Source of the DNA: Micractinium sp. NFX-FRZ
Lineage: Eukaryota; Chlorophyta; Trebouxiophyceae; Chlorellales; Chlorellaceae
Assembly: GCA_029339195.1 (NCBI GenBank)
Contig: JAPTJF010000404.1
Location: 1 to 57,954, forward strand
Reading direction: 5' to 3'
DNA: 57,954 nt
In this document: piece by piece, positions 21,101 to 30,552 of the stretch
How the letters are laid out: every line of letters starts with the position of its first letter
Numbering within the stretch: position 1 is the first letter of the stretch
Position numbers and translations under genes: made by a program
The notes under the pieces: model-generated
The model's input: only the letters and a program-made list of their open reading frames with translations
Database searches by the model: none
What the model was told of the DNA's origin: nothing

Positions 21101-22978
21101 CCTTCAACCCTCTTCCTTCCCTTCCCTTTGCCTCCCCCCTCCCTCTCAAACAGGAGACGACTTCTCGCTGCTCCTGTGGGACACGCGGCGTGGCGGCGCC
21201 CCCGTGCTCCACGTCCCCACCGCGCACGGCAAGCAGGACGTGCACTGCGTGGCGTGGAGCCCGCACCGGCAGGACCTGCTGGTCACAGGTGGGCTACAGT
21301 GTGGCGTGCAGGGCGGGGTCGGGTGCAGGCAAGCCAGCAAGCGAGCGCTGCTTCTTTGGTGCTCTGCCGCCGAACAGGGCACAGGGAAGCTCCCCGTGTT
21401 GCTGCTGCTGCCGCGTCCTGTGCTGGTGCTGCATCCCACGCTGGCTGTCTGCACCGTCGCTTGCCCGTTTGCTGTGTCGCCAGGGTGCATCTGCTGCGGT
21501 CCATGACGATAATTTGTTCACTGCAAGGCGGCTGCCACCTCGGCGGCGCGGCGCCGCCGGCCGCATGTCTTATGTGGCCGGACCCGGCGTCCCTGCGCCC
21601 CTGCGGATGCCGCCTCAGGAAGTTTGACGTTATAGTTACTCTGAGACCCCTCACTCTGCCCCTGGTGCTGCATAAGCTTCTCATCTGCCCCTGCTAGACT
21701 GCCACGTGCACACTTTTGCACGCCAGCTGCCAGCTGCCCGCCGCTGCCCCTCGCCAACCCTGCCGCCGCTGCCTATTAACCCACCTAGCTACCTGCGCGC
21801 TCTTGCCGTCCCTCTGCAGGTGCCGCTGACGGCACAATCAAGGTGTGGGATCGACGGAAGCCAGATGTCGCCGCCTTTGCCTTCCACCACCACTCGGCGG
21901 CGGCAACCGTGGTGGAGTGGAGCCCACACGGCGCGGGGGCGTTTGCAAGCGCCGGCGAGGACAGGTGGGCTTCACAATGGGCATAAACGATGCTGCACAC
22001 GACCGCATGCCGCACCTGCCAGAGCCCTGTGGTGCTCTTGCCTCAATCAAATCTAGAACAGGCTCACTGTGTGCATGCCCTGAAACGCCCCCCGTTTTCC
22101 TTGCCTCCCCCCACCTCTCCTTCCAGGCTGCTGTGTGTGTGGGACCTGGATGCGCGCGCGGTGGACGCTGAGAGCGCCGCGGCCCCCGCTGCCAAGCGGC
22201 AGAAGAGCGCCATCCCGTCGCAGATGATGTTTCAGCACGCCGGGCACCGCGCACCGGTGAGCGCCGGCGCGCTCCTCAACTTGTGTGCTGCCCATCAATA
22301 CAGGCGGATGGGGGGATGGCCGGCGCGCCTGCCCGCTTGCCTGCGTGTTGCCTTTTGCCGCACTGGCCTCTCGCTGCGCCTCTGCGCTTTACCCTACACC
22401 CCTGACCTGTCCTGTCCACAGGTGGTTGACTTCCATTGGAACCCGCACGACCCCTGGACTCTGCTGAGCGTTGCTGACGAGGCGGGCGAGGGTGGAGGCG
22501 GTACGCTCCACCTCTGGCGCATCTCCGACCTGGTGTACCGCCCAGACGATGAGGTGGTGGCTGAGCTGGAGCAGTACAGGTGGGTGGGGTGGTGCAGTAC
22601 AGTTTGCCTGCCGTAGTGAGCACACGGCGTCGCGCAGCAGACTGGTATGCGGGGCTGCGCTGCTGCGGGGCTGTCTACGACGCTCTCCCCCGGCTGTGCT
22701 GGGCACACAAGCAAAGTCGAATTGACCTCGTCAATGCCCTGCCCCGGTTCCTGTTGCCACCCTGCAGAGACTACATCCTCACCGGCCAGGAGGCCTCCCT
22801 CTCCCGCAAGCCATCCTCGGCCACCCTAGTGCCCGGCAGCGGCGCAGCAGCAGCAGCCAGCGGCGCCCCCGGTGCTGGCCCGCAGCCCTCGGGCGTTGCG
22901 CCTTCTGGCACTGCCGTGGACAGCCGTGGCGATGCCGAGACGGATGCCGCGGCCACGGGCGCTGTAGCACCCAGCTAG
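18127..22978 (+). CDS. MSI4: MSI4/FVE-like WD40 histone-binding protein (RBBP4/7 family)
   Basis: WD40 beta-propeller of the RbAp46/48 family. In plants MSI4/FVE is a subunit of histone deacetylase and Polycomb-type chromatin complexes. Ten exons: 18127-18188, 18390-18598, 18936-19108, 19315-19440, 20781-20955, 21154-21288, 21820-21964, 22127-22256, 22422-22579, 22768-22978, giving 507 residues. The N-terminal histone-binding helix is seen in HLAWKRMVPYLYDWF, followed by WPSLACRWGP and YLSEQTDGSEPN, close to the plant MSI4 pattern. Several WD repeats follow (KVLVWDL, FSLLLWDTR, IKVWDRRKPD, LLCVWDLDAR). KRQK may be a nuclear localisation signal. The C-terminal 60 residues are Ala/Ser/Gly-rich. 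Intron 4 is 1,340 bp, by far the longest, and holds the snoRNA candidates below. Confidence 0.9.
19590..19679 (+). ncRNA. Box C/D snoRNA candidate, family A copy 1
   Basis: Sense-strand candidate in MSI4 intron 4. Box C-like CTGATGC is at 19595, D' CTGA at 19621, C'-like CATGAAC at about 19650 and D CTGA at 19672. Flanks AGCC and GGCT form a 4 bp terminal stem. The element before D' (TTGTTACACACT) is complementary to AGUGUGUAACAA, part of a conserved LSU rRNA segment as I recall it. The element before D differs from that of copies 2 and 3, and I could not assign its target. Confidence 0.55.
19918..20013 (+). ncRNA. Box C/D snoRNA candidate, family A copy 2
   Basis: Best-formed member of the family. 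A 6 bp perfect terminal stem (CAAGTC/GACTTG) encloses box C-like TCGATGA (19922), D' CTGA (19951), C' TATGATA (19979) and D CTGA (20004). The D' guide TTGTTACACACT and the D guide with AGCGGATT match two neighbouring parts of one conserved LSU rRNA stretch (AATCCGCT ... AGTGTGTAACAA). One snoRNA could therefore guide two close 2'-O-methylations. The rRNA match is from memory and needs alignment to this organism's rRNA. Confidence 0.7.
20088..20179 (+). ncRNA. Box C/D snoRNA candidate, family A copy 3
   Basis: AAGGC/GCCTT terminal stem around GATGAT (box C, about 20093), the guide TTGTTACACAC, D'-like ATGA (20121), C'-like TGATTA (20149), the guide AGCGGATTT and D-like ATGA (20171). Both D boxes read ATGA instead of CTGA, so it may be a decaying duplicate. 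Both guides are kept. Confidence 0.5.
20365..20466 (+). ncRNA. SNORD80: U80/snR60-type box C/D snoRNA, copy 1
   Basis: Box C TTGATGA is at 20370, C'-like CTGAAGA at 20421, and D CTGA at 20458. A GGCC/GGCC terminal stem encloses them. The 3' guide GTCTTTCGCTCCTAT directly before box D, and the 5' guide GCATAGTTCA before a D'-like CTGC, correspond to the two guides of human U80 and yeast snR60 as I know them. Those snoRNAs direct two LSU rRNA 2'-O-methylations. A GCGGG/CCCGC hairpin lies between D' and C'. Intronic and in sense, as for spliced-out snoRNAs. Confidence 0.85.
20577..20678 (+). ncRNA. SNORD80: U80/snR60-type box C/D snoRNA, copy 2
   Basis: A second copy 212 bp downstream, nearly identical over about 95 nt. 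It differs by C to T in the internal hairpin loop, by one base just before GATATCC/GAGATCC, and at the first base of box C (CTGATGA, 20582). Box D CTGA is at 20670 and the GGCC/GGCC terminal stem is retained. Both guides are unchanged, so both copies are probably functional or recently duplicated. Confidence 0.85.
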
Positions 22979-23509
22979 CTAGTTGGTACCCACAGTCTGC
23001 CTCCCAACCAGGCAAATGCGAAAGTAGTGTCTGGCTGGGCTGAGCCTCACCTTGCATGTATGTACCCGCTTGCTACTCCTTTTTGGTGCTCCCACGCTGC
23101 CCGCCTCCCTGTACCACGAGCGCCCAGCTCCCTTTGCGTGAGCTACGGGTTGCAGGCCTGTTCTTCTGACTGCCTTTCTCTTTTGACTCCCATCTTCAGT
23201 GTGTTGACCCGCCCTGTACCCTCCAACCCCTGTGCGCTTCCATCCCGCCCCCCTGCCCAGCACTTCCGCACTGCAACACTCTATGCCCTGCCCATACATC
23301 TGATGTGCCAACTGCGCCCCCACCCGGCGGTACGCCGTCTAAACACAAGCAAGCACACAACGAACACAAAGGACGGGAGGGGGGCACAGCTGGAAACGGA
23401 CGGCCATGAGCAGGTGGCGGCATATGCTGCGCCCGCTGCCACTCTGGGGCGGCCTGCCTATCACGCGCTTGCTGTGACGCGCATTGCGGAACGTATTCAA
23501 TCTCCTGCG
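22979..23509. promoter_or_regulatory. 3' UTR of MSI4-like gene and 5' region of DUF819 gene
   Basis: 531 bp between two genes on the same strand. I found no TGTAA soon after the first stop and no further gene. The reading frame of the next gene stays open upstream of 23510, so that start could move. Confidence 0.3.
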
Positions 23510-25754
23510 ATGTCAGCAGCCGCGGAGTGCTGCCTAGCCGCAGGTCTTCGGCCCTTGCCTCTTCCTCGCACCCTGCTGCGCACAGCGGCCTCTACAGAGC
23601 TTTACGCATGTCGAACTAGCCATAACACGCCGCCGCTGTCATGCGCGCTGCGGCAGCCAGCTCTCCTAGCAGCACGGCGGCACCACCGACGCCCCACGGC
23701 AGCTGCAGCAGTGGCGGGCAGCGCGATGCCAGCGGGAGCCAGCTGCGGCCCCTGGCTGCAGGAGGGTTGGCCTCTATGGACCGGGTTTGCTGTGTGCGCC
23801 GCTCTGGGTCAGGTGAGGGCTGCACTTGCCACAACGCCAGGGGTTCCACTCATCTGCCTCTGCCCATTCCGTGCCACCTGGCAACCTCCCGCTACTGCCG
23901 TCTTGTGCTTGATGGGCTCAGCACCCCACCTAGAAGAAGAAGAAGAATACGCCCTTGGGCGTGGGTTGAGGAAACCAGTAGAGGTGTGGGCCCCACCTAT
24001 CTTACTCCACATTTGATTTTACCCAATTCACTGCCCATCTTGCTGCAGCTGGTCGAGCGGCGCACGCCTCTGGGCGCGGTGCTCAGCGCCCCGCTCGTCT
24101 CCATGCTGCTCGCCCTGGCGGCAGCCGCTGCCGGGCTGCTGCCCACCGCCAGCAGTGCTGCCGATGTCATTTGGACGTATCTCATGCCCATGGGGGCGGC
24201 CTGCTACCTGCTGGAAAGTGACCTATCCCAGCTTGTCGGCAGCGCTGGTGCCACCCTGGCAGCGTTTGTTGTGGGCGCGCTAGGCACGCTGGCAGGCACG
24301 CTGATCGCCTTCCGGCTGGTGGGGCCGCACCTCGGGCCCGAGGGCTGGAAGATTGCTGCAGCCCTGTGCGCCAGCTACATCGGCGGTGAGAGGGAGCAGG
24401 GTTGCTTGGTGCATGGGTGGGCGCACGGGTGTGCGCATGGGCCGGCCTGGGGAAACGATGCATCGGCACGTGCCTGCAAGATGAATCTCCGTTGCGCCCT
24501 CACCCACCCAGCTCCCTGCGCCTCCCTGCCTCGCATGCGCTGTGGTGTCGAGTGCATGCGGCACCTCTCAGCTGTTGCTGGCTTGCAACATGCTGGCACC
24601 AGCATGCGCCAGCACCGGCAGTCAAGCCGTCCCTGCATGCCTGCTTCTCCGCCCTCCCTGCCCCTGCAGGCTCCGTCAACTTTGCGGCCGTCAGCCAGGC
24701 GTTGGCGCTGGCCCCCGGGCCGCTGCTGGCGGGCGCCATGACTGCAGACAATTGTGTCATGGCCCTCTACATACTGGCCATCATGTCCATCCCTGCCGAG
24801 GGTCCCATCAGCAGCGTCAGCAGCAGCAGCAGCAGCGGCGGCGGCGGCGGCGGTGCCAGCAGCAGTGGTAGCATTGGAGGCTATACAGCAGCAGGAGCGG
24901 TGGAGGGTGCAAGTGCGGCAGAGCAGCCGCCACAACAGCAGCAGCAGCGGCAGCAGCAGCAGGCGGTGACAGCCGAGAGCGTGGCACTGTCGCTGGCCGC
25001 TGCTGCGCTGGCGTCCTGCGTGGGCAGCAGCATTGCTGCGGCAGCAGGGTTTGGCAGCTGCGCCCTGGCGGTTATGGCAGTGCTCGCCTCCTGCCTCGCC
25101 ATGCTGGGCAACAAGCTGTCTGCCTGGCTCAGCACGCGCAGCATGCGCAGCAGCAACAGCAGCGGCGCTGACATCAGCGGCGGCGGGCAGCCAGCGGCAG
25201 CTGCTGGCTCTCCCTTTGTGGGTGCAGAGAGCCTTGGGGGAGCACTGATGATGCTGTTCTTTGCCACCATCGGCGCCTCTGCTGGCAGCCTGCAGGCGCT
25301 GCGGGGCAGCGGGTGGCTCGTCGTCTTCATCCTGCTGCAGCTGAGGTGGGGGGATGATGCCTCCAACTGGTGCCGTTGTGCTGCAGCTGTTTTTCTCTGG
25401 GTTCTTTTTCCACCGGCGGAGCGGCGGCAGGTTGTCCCCCCCCGTTGCGCCTTGCTATGAACACTCCCGCCCGCCCTGCCTGACTGCCTGCACCCTTGTC
25501 CGGCCGCCCCCTTCCCCTGCAGCATCCATTTGGCGGTGTGCCTGGTGGGCGGCCGCCTGCTGCGCCTGCCCATGCAAGCTGTGCTCGTGGCCTCCAACGC
25601 CAACGTGGGTGGCCCCGCCACCGCGGCAGCCATGGCCAGCAGCAAGGGCTGGCCTCACATGGTGCAGCCCGCCATGCTGACCGGCAGCCTGGGGTACGCC
25701 ATTGCAACGGCTATCGGCATTGCGGTCGGAGGCTGGCTGCGGACATGGTTCTGA
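23510..25754 (+). CDS. DUF819 integral membrane protein, predicted plastid envelope
   Basis: Four exons: 23510-23812, 24049-24385, 24670-25345, 25523-25754, giving 515 residues. It matches the plant/bacterial DUF819 family of polytopic membrane proteins of unknown function. Conserved pieces include WPLWTGFAVCAALG, GSVNFAAVSQALAL, LLAGAMTADNCVMALY and VASNANVGGPATAAAMASSKGW. About ten hydrophobic segments are visible. The first 80 residues are Ala/Arg/Ser-rich, like a plastid transit peptide. Exon 3 carries a Ser/Gly/Gln low-complexity insert (about residues 255-310) between membrane segments, probably a flexible loop expansion. The start was chosen as the first ATG giving a transit-like leader; it is uncertain because the frame is open further upstream. 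Confidence 0.82.
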
Positions 25755-26351
25755 GGTCTCATCCTAGTATCAAGTTATGGGGTCGACCCCTGACGTAAAC
25801 TTAGGATCCAAACTTGAAGAAGCAAACCGTGAAAGGACCGGTTCTGAGGGGCCGGGCTGCCTTGCTTGCCTGCCTATCGGCCTGCCCGCCGTAGGTGTGC
25901 TTGCTCGCTCTCTGCACTTAATCATACCTCTGGCTCACCTGTTTGTTTCAGGAGCATCTTGGCTGTGCCATAGCACCCTAATGTGATTCCAAACACCTGA
26001 GCGCGTAAATGGCAGTCCACGCTGCGGCTGTGGCGGTGGGTGCCGCATGAGATGCGTCCGTACGGCCTTCGCAGCAGGTTGAGTCTGGTCTGGAGTCATG
26101 GAGATGCCAGTTAGGATAGCAGCTCTGGGATTGGGAGTGAGTGGAGGGCTCAATCGACAGGGCAATATGTGACACGCCGGCAGCACCCCCTGCCGCCTGG
26201 CCGCGCTGGGCATGCCGTGCACGCTGGCGCCACAACCCCCAAGGTCAGAGCAGTTTCCTCTCCTTTCGTAGGTCTCCTGTCCGCTGGGAGTAATTCGCAG
26301 TTCCGGGGCGTAAATCAGCGCTTCACATTCCGTCGCTCCTCGCCCTTCGCC
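25755..26351. other. Intergenic region with an imperfect inverted repeat
   Basis: 3' flank of DUF819 and promoter of the lectin-domain gene. At about 25761-25810, ATCCTAGTATCAAGTTATGGGGTC and the following GACCCCTGACGTAAACTTAGGAT-like arm could form an imperfect stem with a GGGGTC/GACCCC core. I see no coding region or box elements. Confidence 0.35.
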
Positions 26352-28379
26352 ATGCCCGCGAGCGGCGCCAGGAGGCCCCCCAACCGGGTGATTGCGACGC
26401 TAATTACGGTCCTGGGCGCTGTTCTATTGATGACCACGGCGCGCGCCGAAACAGTTGTACACCTAGGCGAGGACGACGAACCCGCGGCGCTGGACTGCGG
26501 CGGCGGGGTAATCCAGGTGGACATGGCCTGGTTTGGCTCGAGAAGTTCCGGCTGCTTCGCCCCAAACGGATTTTCAATGGTCCAGCAGGAGTGCGACAAC
26601 AAGGGTAAGCGCCGGGCAGCGCACAGGACAGGTCATCGGCAGGGCCGCTCTCCTGGCGTAGCTTGCCCGGTGCCAAGCTGCGGTTCACATCGGCAGCATG
26701 TTCAGGGCCTCCCCAGCCCAGCCAGCCCCAAAGTACTGCTGCTACCTTGAACGGTAGGGGTGTTCTTCCCGTTGAATAACCCTTCCATCCCTCAGCTGCA
26801 CTCCACCATGCAGCCTCTTGCACCATCCCAGTCACCAGCGAATTCTTTGGAGGCGACCCTCAGGCCGCCGCCAGCTGCCCACACGCCACCGAACCCGCCC
26901 CGCTGCCTGGCGCCTACAACGAAATGCGCATCGTGTACAGCTGCATGCCTGCAGAGTCATACATGGTGAGAGGGCAGCCCTCCCGACCTGCCAGCTGTCC
27001 GTGCATGGCGTGCTCAGCCGCATGCAGGAGCGGGCACTGCCTGGCTGGCAGCCGTCAACGTGGCTGACCGAAGGGTACCTGCCCCACTGGCCCCTCCTCA
27101 CCCGCAGCCTCCTCCCGACCCTTCCGGCACTTTCATCCTCGACTTCACCGAAACCCTCGTGGACGGCGACGAAATGACGGCAGATTGCAGCGGGGTGCGC
27201 TGGTTGTGCAGCAGCGGTGGGGTGTGAAGCAGCGGTGCTATGATGTCGGTGCAAGTGCACGCTGTGCCGCAGCATCCCAGGCCAACGCCTGCCTCTCGGC
27301 ACGCCTGAGCCTCCCTCCCGTCCTCCCTCGCTGCCCACGCAGGTAGCCACAGCCACGCTGCCGTGCATGCAGTCGATGCTCGCTACCGTGGATGGTGAAG
27401 CGCTGGCGCTGCAGAGCAAGTCGCAAGCCGGCTGCCCCGCCGGCACAGGCATCATCAGTGAGTTGTTTGCTTGCGAAAATCAGATCGTAACCCCCCAAAA
27501 GCAAGCAAGACTCCCAGAGCATGACGGCATACAGGTGACCCTCCATCTCCACGGCCCCTCCTACAACCCTACCTACAACCCCACCCACCCACCACTTGCA
27601 TGCAGCCGGACGGGGCAGCGCAATGGGTTACTTCCCTTTCGAGGCGTCCTACAGCGCCGAGAACTGGCCGGTGACCACGTTTGAGCTGTTTGGGCCAGGC
27701 GGGGATGAGGGCCAGCAAGCCAACCAGCTGGTGCCTTACCTGGGTGGCTACACGTGCCGCTCAAACGTCAATGTGAGTGGCGGGGCGGGGCCTGCTTATT
27801 GCACGCTGTGCGGGCCAACGGGTGTGCTACTGACAGGGATGGGTAGCAGCTCAATGGCAACCCGGGTTTTCCTGCATGCGCCAGCGCTGGCAGGCGGTGA
27901 TCCTCCTCTTCATGAGGGGAGGGGTGCCCTGCAGCCCACGCTGCCATGACCATGTGGCACGTGAGGAGCATGCTCTCTGCATGTTCGCCCGATGGGACTC
28001 ACACACACATGCACGTGCATGCACGCTCAGCCGCAGTCTGCCACGCCAATGCTTGACATGGGAGTCTCCCCACTTGCCTGCCGCCCGCCCGCTCGCCCAC
28101 CTGCCTGCCTGACTCCTGCAGGTCAGCGGCGAGACGTGCCTGCTGGGTGCCTGCCCCACTGTGCCGGGCCCTGTCGATACCACCCTGCCTGTCGCCTCGC
28201 CGAGCCCCGAACCAAGCGGCGGGGCCGATCCCAGCCCCAGCCCTCCCCCTGCCAGCCTGGCTCCAGGCAGCTCCAATCCCTCGCTCCAGCCCTTCAGTGC
28301 GGGCAGCAGGCCTGCCGCCACCCAGGATCTTTGGCTGGGCGCACTGGCCGGCTCACTGCTCCTTGCCTCCATTCTATAG
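26352..28379 (+). CDS. Secreted, GPI-anchored SUEL-type lectin domain protein
   Basis: Six exons: 26352-26604, 26814-26965, 27108-27194, 27343-27457, 27606-27772, 28122-28379, giving 343 residues. A hydrophobic signal segment (VIATLITVLGAVLLMTTARA) ends at about residue 33. Residues 35-135 fit a rhamnose/galactose-binding SUEL lectin domain: VVHLGEDDEPAALDCGGGVI, MAWFGS, then ASCTIPVTSEFFGGDP and MRIVYSC. A Cys-rich region of unknown class follows, then a Pro/Ser-rich stalk (about residues 270-320). The short hydrophobic tail ending GSLLLASIL is typical of a GPI attachment signal. Exon 2 could alternatively start at 26796, adding six residues; 26814 fits the domain better. The likely role is cell-surface or wall sugar binding. 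Confidence 0.72.
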
Positions 28380-29353
28380 CATGGAGAGGTCACATTTTGA
28401 GGCTCGTGCATGCAGTCGGAGGGAAAGGTCACTGCAGGCCAGGAGCCGAAGAGGCACCCACTCAGCCTCCATTCAATGCTGCGGAATAAGCCTGGCGTTT
28501 TGCGGACTGGCACACACAAATCAAAGACATGCTGACGAAGCAAGCGTGGGATGGGCAGCTGGGATCCCATGATAGCACAGTGCAACACTTAGGAGGTGGC
28601 GGGCCAGCAATCCCACAGGAGGGGAGGGGTACCAGAGCTGCCGGGCACTGCTGCACGTAAGCTGCAAAGAGGAGAGTCGCCTGCCAAGGGGTGCCCGCAG
28701 GGCGAGGGAGGAGAGCTGCAGGCGAGGAGAGTGTGCCGGGAAGGGGTGTCGGGGGGAGGCAGAGGATGGGATGGGGTGAGCATGACGGGCGGACGGGCAA
28801 CAGGGAGTGAAGGCTGGTGCATTGGCCTGCAGGGTAGCTGTGTGGTGCCATTTGAAGCAGCCGAGGCTGACAAAGAGGGGGGAGGGAGGGGGGCAAGGCA
28901 AGAAGACCAGCAGCTCAACAGCACGCAGCAGCCGAATCTCACGTCGTGGAGAGCCGGCAGCGTGAGCGAGCGCAGGCACGTGGCGGCAGAGGCCCAATGC
29001 AGGCCACCGCATGGGATGGCAGCAGGAAGAGGGCAGCGGCGTTTGGGGCCAGTGAAGTACCGCCTGAGTTGGCGATGACATAAGTAATAATTCGATAGCA
29101 TGCACGGGCAAGCACAACTGGCACCTCACCCACGGTATGCCAATGCTACATGTTGCGGCGTGTTGTGGCTGTGCCGCCTCCGCTCGCAGCATGCACAGCG
29201 TGGCGCGACAATCTCTCGCCTCTGTCACGCATTGTGTGAACACACAGCTGCACTGGGCCCCTTAGAGCTCTTGATTTCATTGGAACGTGTCGGAGACACC
29301 AGCCCGGGCCGGCACCCAACTTGGGCAGAGCCCTTGCAGCCCGAGAGTTGGCC
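28380..29353. promoter_or_regulatory. Lectin-gene 3' UTR and malic-enzyme-homologue promoter
   Basis: Nearly 1 kb without a supported gene. Open frames on both strands are low-complexity shadows of GC-rich DNA. I found no clear TGTAA and no RNA gene. Confidence 0.3.
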
Positions 29354-30507
29354 ATGGCGCTGGCAGCTGCGCTCCGGCATGCGCTGCAGCGTGGCATGCC
29401 GGCTGAGGCGCTGGCCAAGGCCGCTGGCGCGCGCTGCTTGAGTGTGCTGCCGGGAGAGGACGACAGGGAGGTGCGGATAGGGCCTCTGGCGGGCGCCCTC
29501 AAGCTGGCCATGCCATTCGATTACACGATTACTCGGACCGGCAGCCCTGCAAGCTCGCTCGCAAGCTGCCCGCGGCAGCTGCCGCCGCTGCCTGCCGCCA
29601 GCTCGCCGCCTGCGTGCCACCGCCGCCTCAGCCTCCCCTGCCTCACGCTCCACTTTCTGCCGCCAATCTGCAGGATCACAGCCGTCCCACCACCCCCTGG
29701 GTTCGTTCAGTGATCAGCGGAGTGGATCTCATGCGGGATGCACGGGTGAGCTGGCAGAAGTGGTGGGAGCGGCTACAGCGCACCGTGCTGCAACTTGTTT
29801 CTCAGCCCAGCAGCGGTCGCAGCAGCAGAGCAGCAGATGGTAGCAACTGCGCCACACGGATTATGTAGAATTTGTGCAGGACTGTGCTCTGCGCGCCGTT
29901 TGCACGCCGCACGTATCGCCATTGCTTCACCTGCCTCGCCTGCCTGCCGCCCCGCCCCGCACATTTTCTTGCATCGTCCCACCCAGTGGCCTGGCTCTAA
30001 AGCCCGCGCCCATCCCCTCGCACATGTTTGCCAAGCCAGTCATACCGCCTGCCCTGTACTCCCCCCCTGTACTGCAGTACAACAAGGGCCTGGCGTTCAG
30101 CCAGCTGGAGCGGGACAGGCTGTACCTGCGGGGCCTGCTGCCGCCCGCTGTGCTGTCCCAGGAGGTGCAGGCGGAGCGGGTGATGACAAACATACGCAGG
30201 TGGGGGGGCGGGGCAGGTATGGGCGGGGAGTAGAAGGGAGGCAGGAAGCTGGGGAGCCTGCTGGGGAGCACAGCGTGGGCATGCACTGCAGGCAGAGCGG
30301 GTTGATGCAATGCAGCAAGGAGTAGCTGGTGGGGCAGCACACCCACTGCCGACTTCCCACTCCCACGCTCCCTCACCTGATAATTATGTTCCTCCCTCGT
30401 CACATGATGTCCACTTCGATGCAGCAAGGGGCAGCCCGTGGACCGGCACACGTACCTGATGTCGCTGCAGGAGCGCAACGAGCGCCTCTTCTACTACGTG
30501 CTCAGCG

Positions 30508-30552
<45 letters not shown>

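Noticed and set aside
24780..25000. Ser/Gly/Gln-rich stretch in DUF819 exon 3 as an unspliced intron
   Set aside because: The frame stays open, and conserved membrane segments on both sides read through in phase, so it is treated as a coding loop insert.
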